Assembly (NCBI RefSeq): GCF_017813395.1
Contig: NZ_JAGIZB010000013.1
Span: 62,001-126,000, forward strand
Source: Pararoseomonas baculiformis
Lineage (GTDB): Bacteria > Pseudomonadota > Alphaproteobacteria > Acetobacterales > Acetobacteraceae
Length of the DNA stretch: 64,000 nt
Direction of reading: 5' to 3'
In this document: one piece after another, positions 57,546-64,000 of the stretch
Position numbering within the stretch: the first letter of the stretch is position 1
Layout of the letters: the number at the start of each line of letters is the position of its first letter
The notes under the pieces: model-generated
What the model saw: the letters and a program-made list of their open reading frames with translations, nothing else
Database searches by the model: none
Told to the model about the DNA's origin: nothing
Made by a program: the position numbers and the translations under genes

Positions 57546-59402
57546 TCACTGGCAGGCGAGGCATTCCTCGTAGTTGGTGCTCTCGGCCGGAGCGGCGGCG
57601 ACCAGCGGCAGCGGCGCGACGACGGCATTCGCGGCCAGTCCGAGCTTGGGCTGGGCGGCGACCTTCTCGCTGATCGTGTCCGCGCGCTGGATGGACAGGC
57701 TGCGGCAGTAGTAGAGCGACTTCACGCCCTTCTTCCAGGCCTGGAAGTGGATCTGGTGGAGGTCCCGCTTGTGGATATTGGCGGGCAGGAAGACGTTCAG
57801 AGACTGGCTCTGGCAGATATAGGGCGTGCGGTCGGCCGCGTGCTCGATCACCCAGCGCTGGTCCAGCTCAAAGGCGGTCTTGAACACGTCCTTTTCCTGC
57901 TGGGTCAGGAAATCCAGGTGCTGCACCGAGCCCTTGGTGACGGTGATCGAGGTCCAGGTCTCGTCATCGTCGCGACCGTGACTGGCCAGGACCTTCTGCA
58001 GATACGGGTTGCGGACGATGTAGGAGCCGGACAGCGTCTTGTGGTTGTAGACATTGGCCGCGATGGGCTCGATGCCGGGGGACGCCCCGCCGCAGATGAT
58101 GCTGATGCTGGCCGTAGGCGCGATGGCCATCTTGTTCGAGAAGCGCTCCATGATGCCGTATTCGGCGGCATCCGGGCAGGGCCCACGCTCAGCGGCCAGT
58201 TCCCGGCTCGCGGTATCGGCCTGGGCGCGGATGTGGCGGAACATCTTCATGTTCCAGACCTTCGCGATCACGCTCTCGAACGGGACGTTCTGCGCCTGCA
58301 GGAAGGAGTGGAAGCCCATCACGCCGAGGCCGACGGAGCGCTCGCGCATCGCGCTGTACTTCGCCTTCGCCATGGTGTCCGGCGCGGTGTCGATGAAGGA
58401 CTGCAGCACATTGTCCAGGAAGCGCATAACATCCGGGATGAAGCGCGGCTCGTCCTTCCACTCGAACCAGGTCTCAAGGTTGAGGGAGGAGAGGCAGCAC
58501 ACCGCCGTGCGGTCGCGGCCGTGGTGGTCGCGCCCGGTGGGCAGCGTGATCTCGGAGCAGAGATTGGAGGTCTTCACCTCCAGCCCGGCCAGCTTGTGGT
58601 GCTCCGGAAGCTGCCGGTTCACATGGTCCGAATAGATGATGTAGGGCTCGCCCGTCTCGATCCGCGCGGTGAGGATGCGGATCCAGAGATGGCGGGCCGA
58701 AACCTTGCGGATCAGCGCCCCGTCCTTGGGGCTGGTGAAGGCCCATTCCTCATCGGCCTCGACCGCGCGCATGAAGGCATCCGAGATCAGTATGCCGTGG
58801 TGCAGGTTCAGCGCCTTGCGGTTCGGGTCGCCGCCGGTCGGGCGGCGGATCTCGATGAACTCCTCCACCTCGGGGTGGGAGATCGGGAGATAGACGGCGG
58901 CCGAGCCGCGCCGCAGCGAGCCCTGGGAGATGGCGAGGGTGAGGCTGTCCATGACGCGGATGAAGGGCACGACCCCGGAGGTCTTGCCGTTCATCCCGAC
59001 CTTCTCGCCGATGGAGCGGAGGTTGCCCCAATAGGAACCGATGCCGCCGCCCTTGGAGGCGAGGGCGACATTCTCGTTCCAGAGCCCGACGATGGCGTCG
59101 AGGCTGTCATCCGCCTCGTTCAGGAAGCAGGAGATCGGCAGGCCGCGCTTCGTGCCGCCATTCGACAGCACCGGGGTGGCCGGCATGAACCAGAGCTTCG
59201 AGATGTAGTCGTAGATGCGCTGGGCATGCGCGGCATCATCGCCATAGGCGCTAGCGACCCGGGCGAAGAGGTCCTGGTAGGACTCGCCCGGGAGCAGATA
59301 GCGGTCGCTCAGCGTGTCCTTGCCGAACGCGGTCAGGAGGGAATCGCGCGAGCGATCAACCTTAACCTGGCCATGCCCTTCAAGCTGGATGGCGTCGAAC
59401 AT
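57546..59402 (-). CDS. nrdA: Class I ribonucleotide reductase, alpha (catalytic) subunit, without recognisable ATP-cone
   Basis: 618 residues, about 140 shorter than E. coli NrdA; the N-terminus enters the catalytic barrel almost at once (LSDRYLLPGESYQDL at 31-45), so the dATP-sensing ATP-cone seems absent. Active-site parts are intact: C in LPISCFLNE, N-C-E in SNLCSEITLPTG, C in AVCCLSSLNLE and the YY pair in KSLYYCRSLS for radical transfer. The end YEECLACQ carries the shuttle cysteines. I chose ATG 59402; the open frame upstream to 59528 covers the NrdR boxes. Expression is probably NrdR-controlled. Confidence 0.95.
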   Translation of the reverse strand: MFDAIQLEGHGQVKVDRSRDSLLTAFGKDTLSDRYLLPGESYQDLFARVASAYGDDAAHAQRIYDYISKLWFMPATPVLSNGGTKRGLPISCFLNEADDSLDAIVGLWNENVALASKGGGIGSYWGNLRSIGEKVGMNGKTSGVVPFIRVMDSLTLAISQGSLRRGSAAVYLPISHPEVEEFIEIRRPTGGDPNRKALNLHHGILISDAFMRAVEADEEWAFTSPKDGALIRKVSARHLWIRILTARIETGEPYIIYSDHVNRQLPEHHKLAGLEVKTSNLCSEITLPTGRDHHGRDRTAVCCLSSLNLETWFEWKDEPRFIPDVMRFLDNVLQSFIDTAPDTMAKAKYSAMRERSVGLGVMGFHSFLQAQNVPFESVIAKVWNMKMFRHIRAQADTASRELAAERGPCPDAAEYGIMERFSNKMAIAPTASISIICGGASPGIEPIAANVYNHKTLSGSYIVRNPYLQKVLASHGRDDDETWTSITVTKGSVQHLDFLTQQEKDVFKTAFELDQRWVIEHAADRTPYICQSQSLNVFLPANIHKRDLHQIHFQAWKKGVKSLYYCRSLSIQRADTISEKVAAQPKLGLAANAVVAPLPLVAAAPAESTNYEECLACQ

Positions 59403-59458
59403 CGTACAGAAACCCCTGAATTCCCCCGGCGCGGAGGATGCCTCGACTAGGGTGATCC

Positions 59459-59506
59459 GCACAAGATATCGCGCGGCGCCGACTGAACGGGCGCTATATG
59501 TAGCGA
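59459..59506 (-). promoter_or_regulatory. Pair of NrdR-box-like sites upstream of nrdA
   Basis: GCACAAGATATCGCGC (59459-59474) and GCGCTATATGTAGCGA (59491-59506) each resemble the NrdR box (ACACTATATCTTGTGT type). They start exactly 32 bp apart, about three helical turns, the usual phasing of paired NrdR boxes. They lie 57-104 bp before the nrdA start. Confidence 0.7.
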
Positions 59507-59544
59507 GTTGCCGTGGCGTTTTCGTCACGCCCGGGCCAGTGGGC

Positions 59545-59575
59545 GGACGACTCGCGACATTTCAGCGAGTCGTCC
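59545..59575. other. Perfect 11-bp hairpin in the nrdA upstream spacer
   Basis: GGACGACTCGC (59545-59555) and GCGAGTCGTCC (59565-59575) flank a nine-base loop. It lies 39 bp beyond the NrdR boxes on the side away from nrdA. It is not followed by a T-run on either strand, so its role (terminator, operator or RNA structure) is open. Confidence 0.65.
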
Positions 59576-59581
59576 CTCGTC

Positions 59582-59624
59582 CTTCAGCCCTTCACAAAAC
59601 GGGAACAATTTTGTGAGGCTGAAG
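59582..59624. other. Long 16-bp hairpin with two-base bulge
   Basis: CTTCAGCC (59582-59589), bulge CT, TCACAAAA (59592-59599) pair with TTTTGTGA (59609-59616) and GGCTGAAG (59617-59624) around CGGGAACAA. The stem is unusually AT-rich at its tip. It starts six bases after the preceding hairpin. It could end the receptor transcript or be part of a structured RNA. Confidence 0.65.
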
Positions 59625-59663
59625 CCTCCCCGGAAACGCCGCTATCCACACGGTCCGGGGAGT

Positions 59664-59696
59664 GGTGCCGCCCGCCCGGGGCGGGCCTGCAGCACC
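59664..59696 (-). terminator. Terminator after the amino acid receptor gene
   Basis: GCCCGCCC (59670-59677) pairs with GGGCGGGC (59679-59686), and the flanks GGTGC (59664-59668) and GCACC (59692-59696) add five more pairs. It is 4 bp after the stop of the receptor gene on the minus strand. Confidence 0.6.
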
Positions 59697-59700
59697 CCCG

Positions 59701-60714
59701 TCAGCGCAGCGGCGGCGCGTATTGCAGCCCGCCCTTGGTCCAGAGCGCATTGATGCCGCGCTGGATGCCGAGGGGGGCGAGGTTGCGGTCCCAGACCTCC
59801 CCGAAATTGCCGACCTGGCGCACGATCTGGGCCGCCCAGTCATTGCTCATGCCCATTCCCTGCCCAATGTCGCCAACGCGACCCAGGAATCTCTGCACAT
59901 CCGGGTTAGGATTATTGGTGAAGCTGTCGATGTTCTGGCTGGTGATACCCAGCTCCTCGGCTGTGACCATGGCGAAATGCGCCCAGCGCGCCATGTCGAA
60001 GAAGCGCCAGTCGCCCTTCCGTACGGCGACGCCCAGCGGCTCCTTGGAGATGATCTCAGGCAGCACCACGAAGCGGTTCGCGTTCTCGCCATGGCTGGCG
60101 CGGTAGGCCGCGAGGGCCGATGCGTCCGTGGAGTAGCTGTCGCAGCGGCCGGACAGGAAGGCGGCCCGCAGCTCCTCGATATTGTCCATCACCACCGGGG
60201 TGAAACGCATGTTGTGCGTGCGGAAGTAGTCCGCGACGTTCAGCTCGTTGGTGGTGCCGGGCAGGAGGCAGATCGTCGCCCCGTCCATCTGCCGGGCGGA
60301 GGTGATGCCGGAATCCGCCTTCACCAGGAATCCCTGGCCGTCATAGACATTGATGCTGGCGAAGGCGAGGCCGAGCGCCCCTTCGCGGGACATGCTCCAG
60401 GTTGTCACACGGGCCAGGGCGTCGATCTCGCCCGACTGGAGCATGGTGAAGCGCTGCGCGGTGCTGGCCGGTACGAAGCGCACCTTCTTCGCATCGCCCA
60501 GCACGGCGACCGCGATGGCGCGGCAGGCATCCACATCGATGCCCCGCCATTCGCCGCGGCTGTCCGGGGTGCCGAAGCCGGCTGAGTTCGGCGTGACGCC
60601 GCAGATGAGCTGCCCGCGGGCGCGGATGGCGGCGACCGTGTCGTTCGCTGGCTGGGCCAGCGCCGGCAGAGCGAGGAGCGCCGCCACCCCGGCGGCCAGG
60701 ATTGTCCTGATCAT
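59701..60714 (-). CDS. General L-amino acid ABC transporter substrate-binding protein (AapJ/BztA-like)
   Basis: 337 residues with a signal peptide (MIRTILAAGVAALLALPALA, residue 20). The mature protein shows the AapJ pattern: VRFVPASTAQRFTMLQSGEI, DALARVTTWSMSREG, INVYDGQGFLVK and RCDSYSTDASALAAYRA. It binds L-amino acids in the periplasm. AapJ homologues are longer than family-3 receptors, as here. The cognate permease genes aapQM and ATPase aapP are not next to it, so it is an isolated receptor. Confidence 0.92.
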   Translation of the reverse strand: MIRTILAAGVAALLALPALAQPANDTVAAIRARGQLICGVTPNSAGFGTPDSRGEWRGIDVDACRAIAVAVLGDAKKVRFVPASTAQRFTMLQSGEIDALARVTTWSMSREGALGLAFASINVYDGQGFLVKADSGITSARQMDGATICLLPGTTNELNVADYFRTHNMRFTPVVMDNIEELRAAFLSGRCDSYSTDASALAAYRASHGENANRFVVLPEIISKEPLGVAVRKGDWRFFDMARWAHFAMVTAEELGITSQNIDSFTNNPNPDVQRFLGRVGDIGQGMGMSNDWAAQIVRQVGNFGEVWDRNLAPLGIQRGINALWTKGGLQYAPPLR

Positions 60715-60822
60715 GATCGTTTCCCCCAGGGAGTCGCCGGCCGGAAGAGGGCGGGCGGGGCCGTATCCTGGCCTCTCCCGGGCCCGCTTCCCAGGGGGTA
60801 GGTGTTCCCCTGCCCTTGCCGG

Positions 60823-61614
60823 TCAGGCCTTTCGTGGCCCGACCAGTCCGAAGGCTGCGCCCTGTGGATCGCTGGCGACGATGATGAAGGCGCCGCCCGG
60901 CACCTCGGCAGGCCCGTAATGGACGGTTCCGCCGCCCGCCCGGGTCCGTTCCGTGGCGGTGTCGATATCCTCCACGGCGAAATAGAAGGTCCACCGCGAC
61001 CGCGGGCCGGAGGGCGGGCGGGTCATCATGGCGCCGAGCACGACCCCGCGATGATTGATGAAGCGGTATTCGCCCTGCTCGCCCATCGGCATGGCATCGC
61101 CTTTTTCCCAGCCGAAGCGTGCCTGGTAGAAGTCGAGCGCGGCGACTTGGTCGGTGGTGGAAAGCTCGTTCCAGCTGCAATGGCCCGGCCGCATGGGGGC
61201 GAAGGCGGTGCTCTCGCCCTCCTCCGCGCCGCGCATCACATAGAAGGACACTCCCTGCAGATCGGTGAGAAGGGCGAAGCGGCCGATGCCCGGTATGTCG
61301 GTCGGCGGCACATGCTGGCCCCCGCCCGCGCGCAACACCTCGGCCGCGGTCGCGTCCACATCCTCCGCGGCGATGTAGCCGAGCCATTGCGGCGGCATGC
61401 CGGCGGCCGCGGCATCGGGCGGTATGGACATGAGGCCGGCGACCTCGGCGTCAGCGGTCGCGAAGATGCTGTAGCCCGGAACGGCCCCGCCATCCCTCAC
61501 CGCCCAGCCGAGCACGTTGCCATAGAAGGCGGAAGCGGCGCCGGTCTCGCTGGTCACCAGCTCGTACCAGATGAACTCGCCATGCGCGTTGCCCATCTTC
61601 GCGGCCTCAGACAT
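60823..61614 (-). CDS. VOC family protein with two glyoxalase/bleomycin-resistance domains
   Basis: 263 residues, two VOC repeats. The first starts HGEFIWYELVTSETGAASAF, the second GHCSWNELSTTDQVAALDFY; each has an end strand with a metal-ligand-like glutamate position. Such tandem proteins are common in actinobacteria and proteobacteria; the substrate is unknown. The gene overlaps the DUF1428 gene by 8 bp and shares its MarR-controlled promoter region. Confidence 0.9.
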   Translation of the reverse strand: MSEAAKMGNAHGEFIWYELVTSETGAASAFYGNVLGWAVRDGGAVPGYSIFATADAEVAGLMSIPPDAAAAGMPPQWLGYIAAEDVDATAAEVLRAGGGQHVPPTDIPGIGRFALLTDLQGVSFYVMRGAEEGESTAFAPMRPGHCSWNELSTTDQVAALDFYQARFGWEKGDAMPMGEQGEYRFINHRGVVLGAMMTRPPSGPRSRWTFYFAVEDIDTATERTRAGGGTVHYGPAEVPGGAFIIVASDPQGAAFGLVGPRKA

Positions 61615-61960
61615 CGAGGATCGGCGCGAAGCCGCCGAAGATCATGCGGCGCCCATCGAAGGGCATCTCGCCGGCCATGGCCTTCATGCGCGGGTCGTTC
61701 ATCATCTTATGGTTCGCCGCGTCCCGCGCCGCCTTGGACGGGTATTCGATCCAGCTGAAGACGACGACCTCGTCTGCCTTCGCATCCACGGCGCGGCGGA
61801 AATCGGTGAGCTTGCCCTCGGGCACCTCGTCGCCCCAGCACTCGACCAGGCGGGTGGCGCCGAACTCCATGAAGAGCGGCGCGGCCTCCGCTGCGTGCCT
61901 CCGATAGGCTTCCCTGTTCGCGGCGGGCACGGCCACCACGAAGCCATCGACATAACCCAT
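61607..61960 (-). CDS. DUF1428 family protein
   Basis: 117 residues: MGYVDGFVVAVPAANREAYR, VECWGDEVPEGKLTDFRRAV, EVVVFSWIEYPSKAARDAAN and DGRRMIFGGFAPIL are the DUF1428 landmarks, a ferredoxin-like (dimeric alpha-beta barrel) family of unknown role. It is the first gene of a two-gene unit with the VOC protein and diverges from a MarR regulator 76 bp away, so it is probably induced by that regulator's ligand. Confidence 0.92.
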   Translation of the reverse strand: MGYVDGFVVAVPAANREAYRRHAAEAAPLFMEFGATRLVECWGDEVPEGKLTDFRRAVDAKADEVVVFSWIEYPSKAARDAANHKMMNDPRMKAMAGEMPFDGRRMIFGGFAPILDV

Positions 61961-62002
61961 CCGGACTCTCCCTCTCCCCCGGGAGCGGTAGTGCCGCGCT
62001 CC

Positions 62003-62031
62003 TTGACTTTTATGTTGGTATCAACATATCT
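62003..62031 (+). promoter_or_regulatory. Promoter of the marR-type gene
   Basis: TTGACT (62003-62008) and, after 17 bases, ATATCT (62026-62031) form a sigma-70-like promoter. The ATG begins only six bases after the -10 box, so the message would have almost no leader. Confidence 0.55.
62011..62028. promoter_or_regulatory. MarR-type operator palindrome
   Basis: TATGTTG (62011-62017) and CAACATA (62022-62028) form a perfect 7-bp inverted repeat around GTAT, 18 bp in all, the size typical of MarR-family operators. It lies between the -35 and -10 of the regulator promoter and in the spacer to the DUF1428-VOC unit. Confidence 0.75.
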
Positions 62032-62036
62032 GGGCC

Positions 62037-62489
62037 ATGTCAAACCGCGTTCCATATGAAGCCACGTTAAAGGTCCGTGACACCTGTCTCTGCCTGCATG
62101 CGCAGCGAGCGGCGCGCGCCCTCGCCCGCCGCTTCGACGATGCGCTGCGTCCCTGTGGCCTCAGCAATGGCCAGTTCTCGCTTCTGATGGCGCTTAACCG
62201 GCCGGAGCCGGCGAAGCCGGCACCGGTGGCGGCCCTTCTCGCGATGGATCGGACGACGCTGACCGCCGCGCTGAAGCCGCTGGAACGCGACGGCCTCGTG
62301 ACCATTGAAACAGACCCGCAGGACCGGCGCGGCCGGCTGCTACGCCTGACCGAGAGGGGCCATGCGGTGCTTCTCTCGGCCCTGCCCATCTGGCAGGAGG
62401 TCCATGCGGCGATCGAGGCCGGGATCGAAACGGGGCTGCCGGGGCTGGAGCCCGACAGCCTCAGGGCGGCGATGAACGCCCTGCGCTAG
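62037..62489 (+). CDS. MarR family transcriptional regulator
   Basis: 150 residues. The winged helix-turn-helix lies at about 40-105 (LSNGQFSLLMALNRPEPAKP, VAALLAMDRTTLTAALKPLE, RDGLVTIETDPQDRRGRLLR) with terminal dimerisation helices. The DPQDRRGR wing is typical. A ligand, often a phenolic or an oxidant, would release it from DNA. Three cysteines sit in the first 45 residues (CLCLHAQ and LRPCG), so redox sensing is possible. It diverges from DUF1428-VOC, its likely target. Confidence 0.92.
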   Translation: MSNRVPYEATLKVRDTCLCLHAQRAARALARRFDDALRPCGLSNGQFSLLMALNRPEPAKPAPVAALLAMDRTTLTAALKPLERDGLVTIETDPQDRRGRLLRLTERGHAVLLSALPIWQEVHAAIEAGIETGLPGLEPDSLRAAMNALR

Positions 62490-62499
62490 GGCTAAGCCC

Positions 62500-64000
62500 T
62501 CACTCCCACTCGATCGTTCCGGGCGGCTTGCTCGTCACGTCATAGGTGACGCGGTTGATGCCGCGCACCTCGTTGACGATCCGGTTGGACACGCGGGAGA
62601 GGAAGGCGATGTCGAAGGGATATACATCGGCGGTCATCCCGTCCGTGCTCGTCACCGCGCGCAGAGCGCAGGCCTGGTCATAGGTGCGGCCATCGCCCAT
62701 CACCCCCACGGTGCGGACGGGCAGCAGCACGACGAAGGCCTGCCAGATCGCGTCGTAGAGGCCGGAGTTGCGGATCTCTTCCAGGAAGATCGCGTCCGCC
62801 TTCTGCAGGATGGCCACCTTTTCGCGCGTCACCTCGCCAGGGATGCGGATGGCAAGGCCCGGACCCGGGAAGGGATGGCGGCCCACGATGTTCTCCGGAA
62901 CGCCCAGCTCACGGCCGAGGGCGCGGACCTCGTCCTTGAACAGCTCCCGCAGCGGTTCGACGAGCTGCATCCGCATATGCTCGGGCAGGCCACCGACATT
63001 GTGGTGGGACTTGATCGTGACGGAGGGGCCGCCCGTGGCGGAGACGCTCTCGATCACATCTGGATAGAGCGTGCCCTGGGCGAGGAAATCGGCGCCGCCG
63101 AGCTTCGCCTGCTCCTCCTCGAACACCTCGACGAAGAGGCGGCCGATGGTCTTTCGCTTCAGCTCCGGATCGGTGACCCCCGCCAGGGCGCCGAGGAAAA
63201 GATCGCTCGCGTCCCGGTGGATGAGCTTGATGTTGAAGCGGTCACGGAAGGTGGAGACGACCTGCTCCGCCTCGCCGCCCCGCAGCAGCCCGTGATCGAC
63301 GAAAATGCAGGTGAGCTGGTCGCCGATCGCCTCATGCAGCAGCACGGCGGCCACGGAGGAATCAACGCCGCCGGAGAGGCCGCAGACCACCTTGCCCGAA
63401 CCGACCTTGGCGCGGATGCGGGCGATTTCCTCCTGCCGGAAGGCGCCCATGCTCCAGTCGCCCTTGGCGCCGCAGATGCGGCGGACGAAGTTCTTCAGCA
63501 GGGCATGGCCATGCGGCGTGTGCACCACCTCCGGATGGAACTGCACGCCGTAGAAGTGCCGCTTGTCATCGGCGATGGCGGCGAAAGGCGCCCCTTCCGA
63601 GGTGGCGACGACGCGGAAGCCGGGGGGAATGGCGGTGACGCGGTCGCCATGGCTCATCCAGACCTGCTCGCGCGCGCCCTTTTCCCACACGCCGTGGAAC
63701 AGGTCGCAATCCTCCTGCACCTGCACGTGGGCGCGGCCGAATTCGCGGTGCTCGCCGGCCTCGACCTGGCCGCCGAGTTGGGCGCACATGGTCTGCTCAC
63801 CATAGCAGATGCCCAGGATAGGCAGACCCATCTCGAACACCGCCTGAGGGGCGCGGGGGCTGGTGCCCTCGGTCACGCTCGCCGGGCCGCCGGAGAGGAT
63901 GATGCCCATGGGATCAAAGGCCCGGATCCGGTCCTCATCGGCGGTGAAAGGCCAGATCTCGCAATAGACCCCCTCTTCCCGCAGCCGGCGCGCGATTAGC
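62500..64000 (-). CDS. guaA: GMP synthase (glutamine-hydrolysing), 5' end outside window
   Basis: About 500 codons are visible; the N-terminal 20-odd residues are beyond the right edge. The glutaminase domain has C in [11 protein letters not shown] and H and E in [11 protein letters not shown]; the ATP pyrophosphatase loop is [14 protein letters not shown]; the C-terminal dimerisation domain ends [18 protein letters not shown]. It aminates XMP to GMP in purine synthesis. The frame is intact to the window edge (in-frame [18 protein letters not shown]). It converges on the MarR gene with 10 bp between the stops. Confidence 0.96.
   Translation of the reverse strand, partial: LIARRLREEGVYCEIWPFTADEDRIRAFDPMGIILSGGPASVTEGTSPRAPQAVFEMGLPILGICYGEQTMCAQLGGQVEAGEHREFGRAHVQVQEDCDLFHGVWEKGAREQVWMSHGDRVTAIPPGFRVVATSEGAPFAAIADDKRHFYGVQFHPEVVHTPHGHALLKNFVRRICGAKGDWSMGAFRQEEIARIRAKVGSGKVVCGLSGGVDSSVAAVLLHEAIGDQLTCIFVDHGLLRGGEAEQVVSTFRDRFNIKLIHRDASDLFLGALAGVTDPELKRKTIGRLFVEVFEEEQAKLGGADFLAQGTLYPDVIESVSATGGPSVTIKSHHNVGGLPEHMRMQLVEPLRELFKDEVRALGRELGVPENIVGRHPFPGPGLAIRIPGEVTREKVAILQKADAIFLEEIRNSGLYDAIWQAFVVLLPVRTVGVMGDGRTYDQACALRAVTSTDGMTADVYPFDIAFLSRVSNRIVNEVRGINRVTYDVTSKPPGTIEWE

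Noticed and set aside
59592-59606. GTTC-N7-GTGA (minus strand) within the large hairpin upstream of nrdA, resembling an SOS box
   Set aside because: The second half-site departs at two of four positions and is explained by the hairpin symmetry.
59403-59700. Possible cobalamin riboswitch before nrdA
   Set aside because: Class I enzymes do not need cobalamin and I could not find a B12-box-like conserved core in the spacer. The hairpins there do not have the riboswitch layout.
1-64000. Mobile elements, prophage, CRISPR, tRNA or rRNA genes
   Set aside because: I saw no transposase or integrase frame, no regularly spaced repeats, and no cloverleaf or rRNA sequence. Composition seems even across the window, so there is no clear island boundary.

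Overview
The window is chromosomal DNA of very high G+C content (estimated by eye at about 70 percent), with tightly packed genes, many ATGA or GTGA stop/start overlaps, and frequent GTG or TTG starts. The gene set points to an alphaproteobacterium, most likely a Roseomonas-like member of the Acetobacteraceae. It includes an UPF0262 protein, a DUF3775 protein, ligase-associated repair genes, four orphan tripartite-tricarboxylate (Bug/TctC) receptors and a decaprenyl/octaprenyl diphosphate synthase. This placement is inference from gene content; there is no rRNA gene in the window. I saw no insertion sequence, prophage, CRISPR array or tRNA.

Layout. 1-7000: a MmgE/PrpD dehydratase (cut by the left edge) diverges from a LysR regulator. 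A hydantoinase-type amidohydrolase, an N-carbamoyl-D-amino acid hydrolase and an Asp/Glu/hydantoin racemase together suggest a hydantoin-to-amino-acid route. Three small exported charged proteins lie between them. 7000-12600: the DUF983, UPF0262 and mtnA genes, then a polar amino acid ABC importer without its ATPase, and a HAD phosphatase. 12500-15000: an endonuclease III-like glycosylase, a Bug receptor and a rhodanese. 15100-21850: a TauBC/SsuBC-type ABC pair, a fused PcaD-PcaC enzyme, PcaB, an FMN alpha-hydroxy-acid dehydrogenase and a second Bug receptor, i.e. a partial protocatechuate branch.

21889-29463 is a DNA-repair neighbourhood: rmuC with an exact GAAC-N7-GAAC SOS box upstream, a lipoprotein gene, then four overlapping genes (Lhr-type ligase-associated helicase, PdeM, CPD photolyase, metallophosphatase). 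29498-43334: two NMT1-type ABC receptors flank a circularly permuted ATP-grasp/alpha-E protein and its transglutaminase partner. Next come an EEP nuclease, D-lactate dehydrogenase, two more Bug receptors, a TauD-type dioxygenase and a TonB-dependent siderophore receptor with Fur-like sites. 43383-47943 (minus strand): a secreted protein, a HerA/DUF87-type ATPase, a lipoprotein and an unusual AAA ATPase that crosses the membrane and carries a periplasmic LytR_C-like and FN3-like tail. This is the least explained locus in the window.

48049-56114: an ATZ/TRZ amidohydrolase, an orphan molybdopterin hydroxylase large subunit, DUF3775, an SDR, a prenyl diphosphate synthase, a DUF2007 protein and a TrmN6-like methyltransferase. 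56359-59402: nrdB and nrdA, with two NrdR-like boxes 32 bp apart upstream of nrdA and a strikingly hairpin-rich spacer. 59701-64000: an AapJ-like amino acid receptor, a VOC/DUF1428 gene pair divergent from a MarR regulator with a clear palindromic operator, and guaA (cut by the right edge). Most transport and catabolic genes suit a heterotroph using organic acids, amino acids and aromatics.
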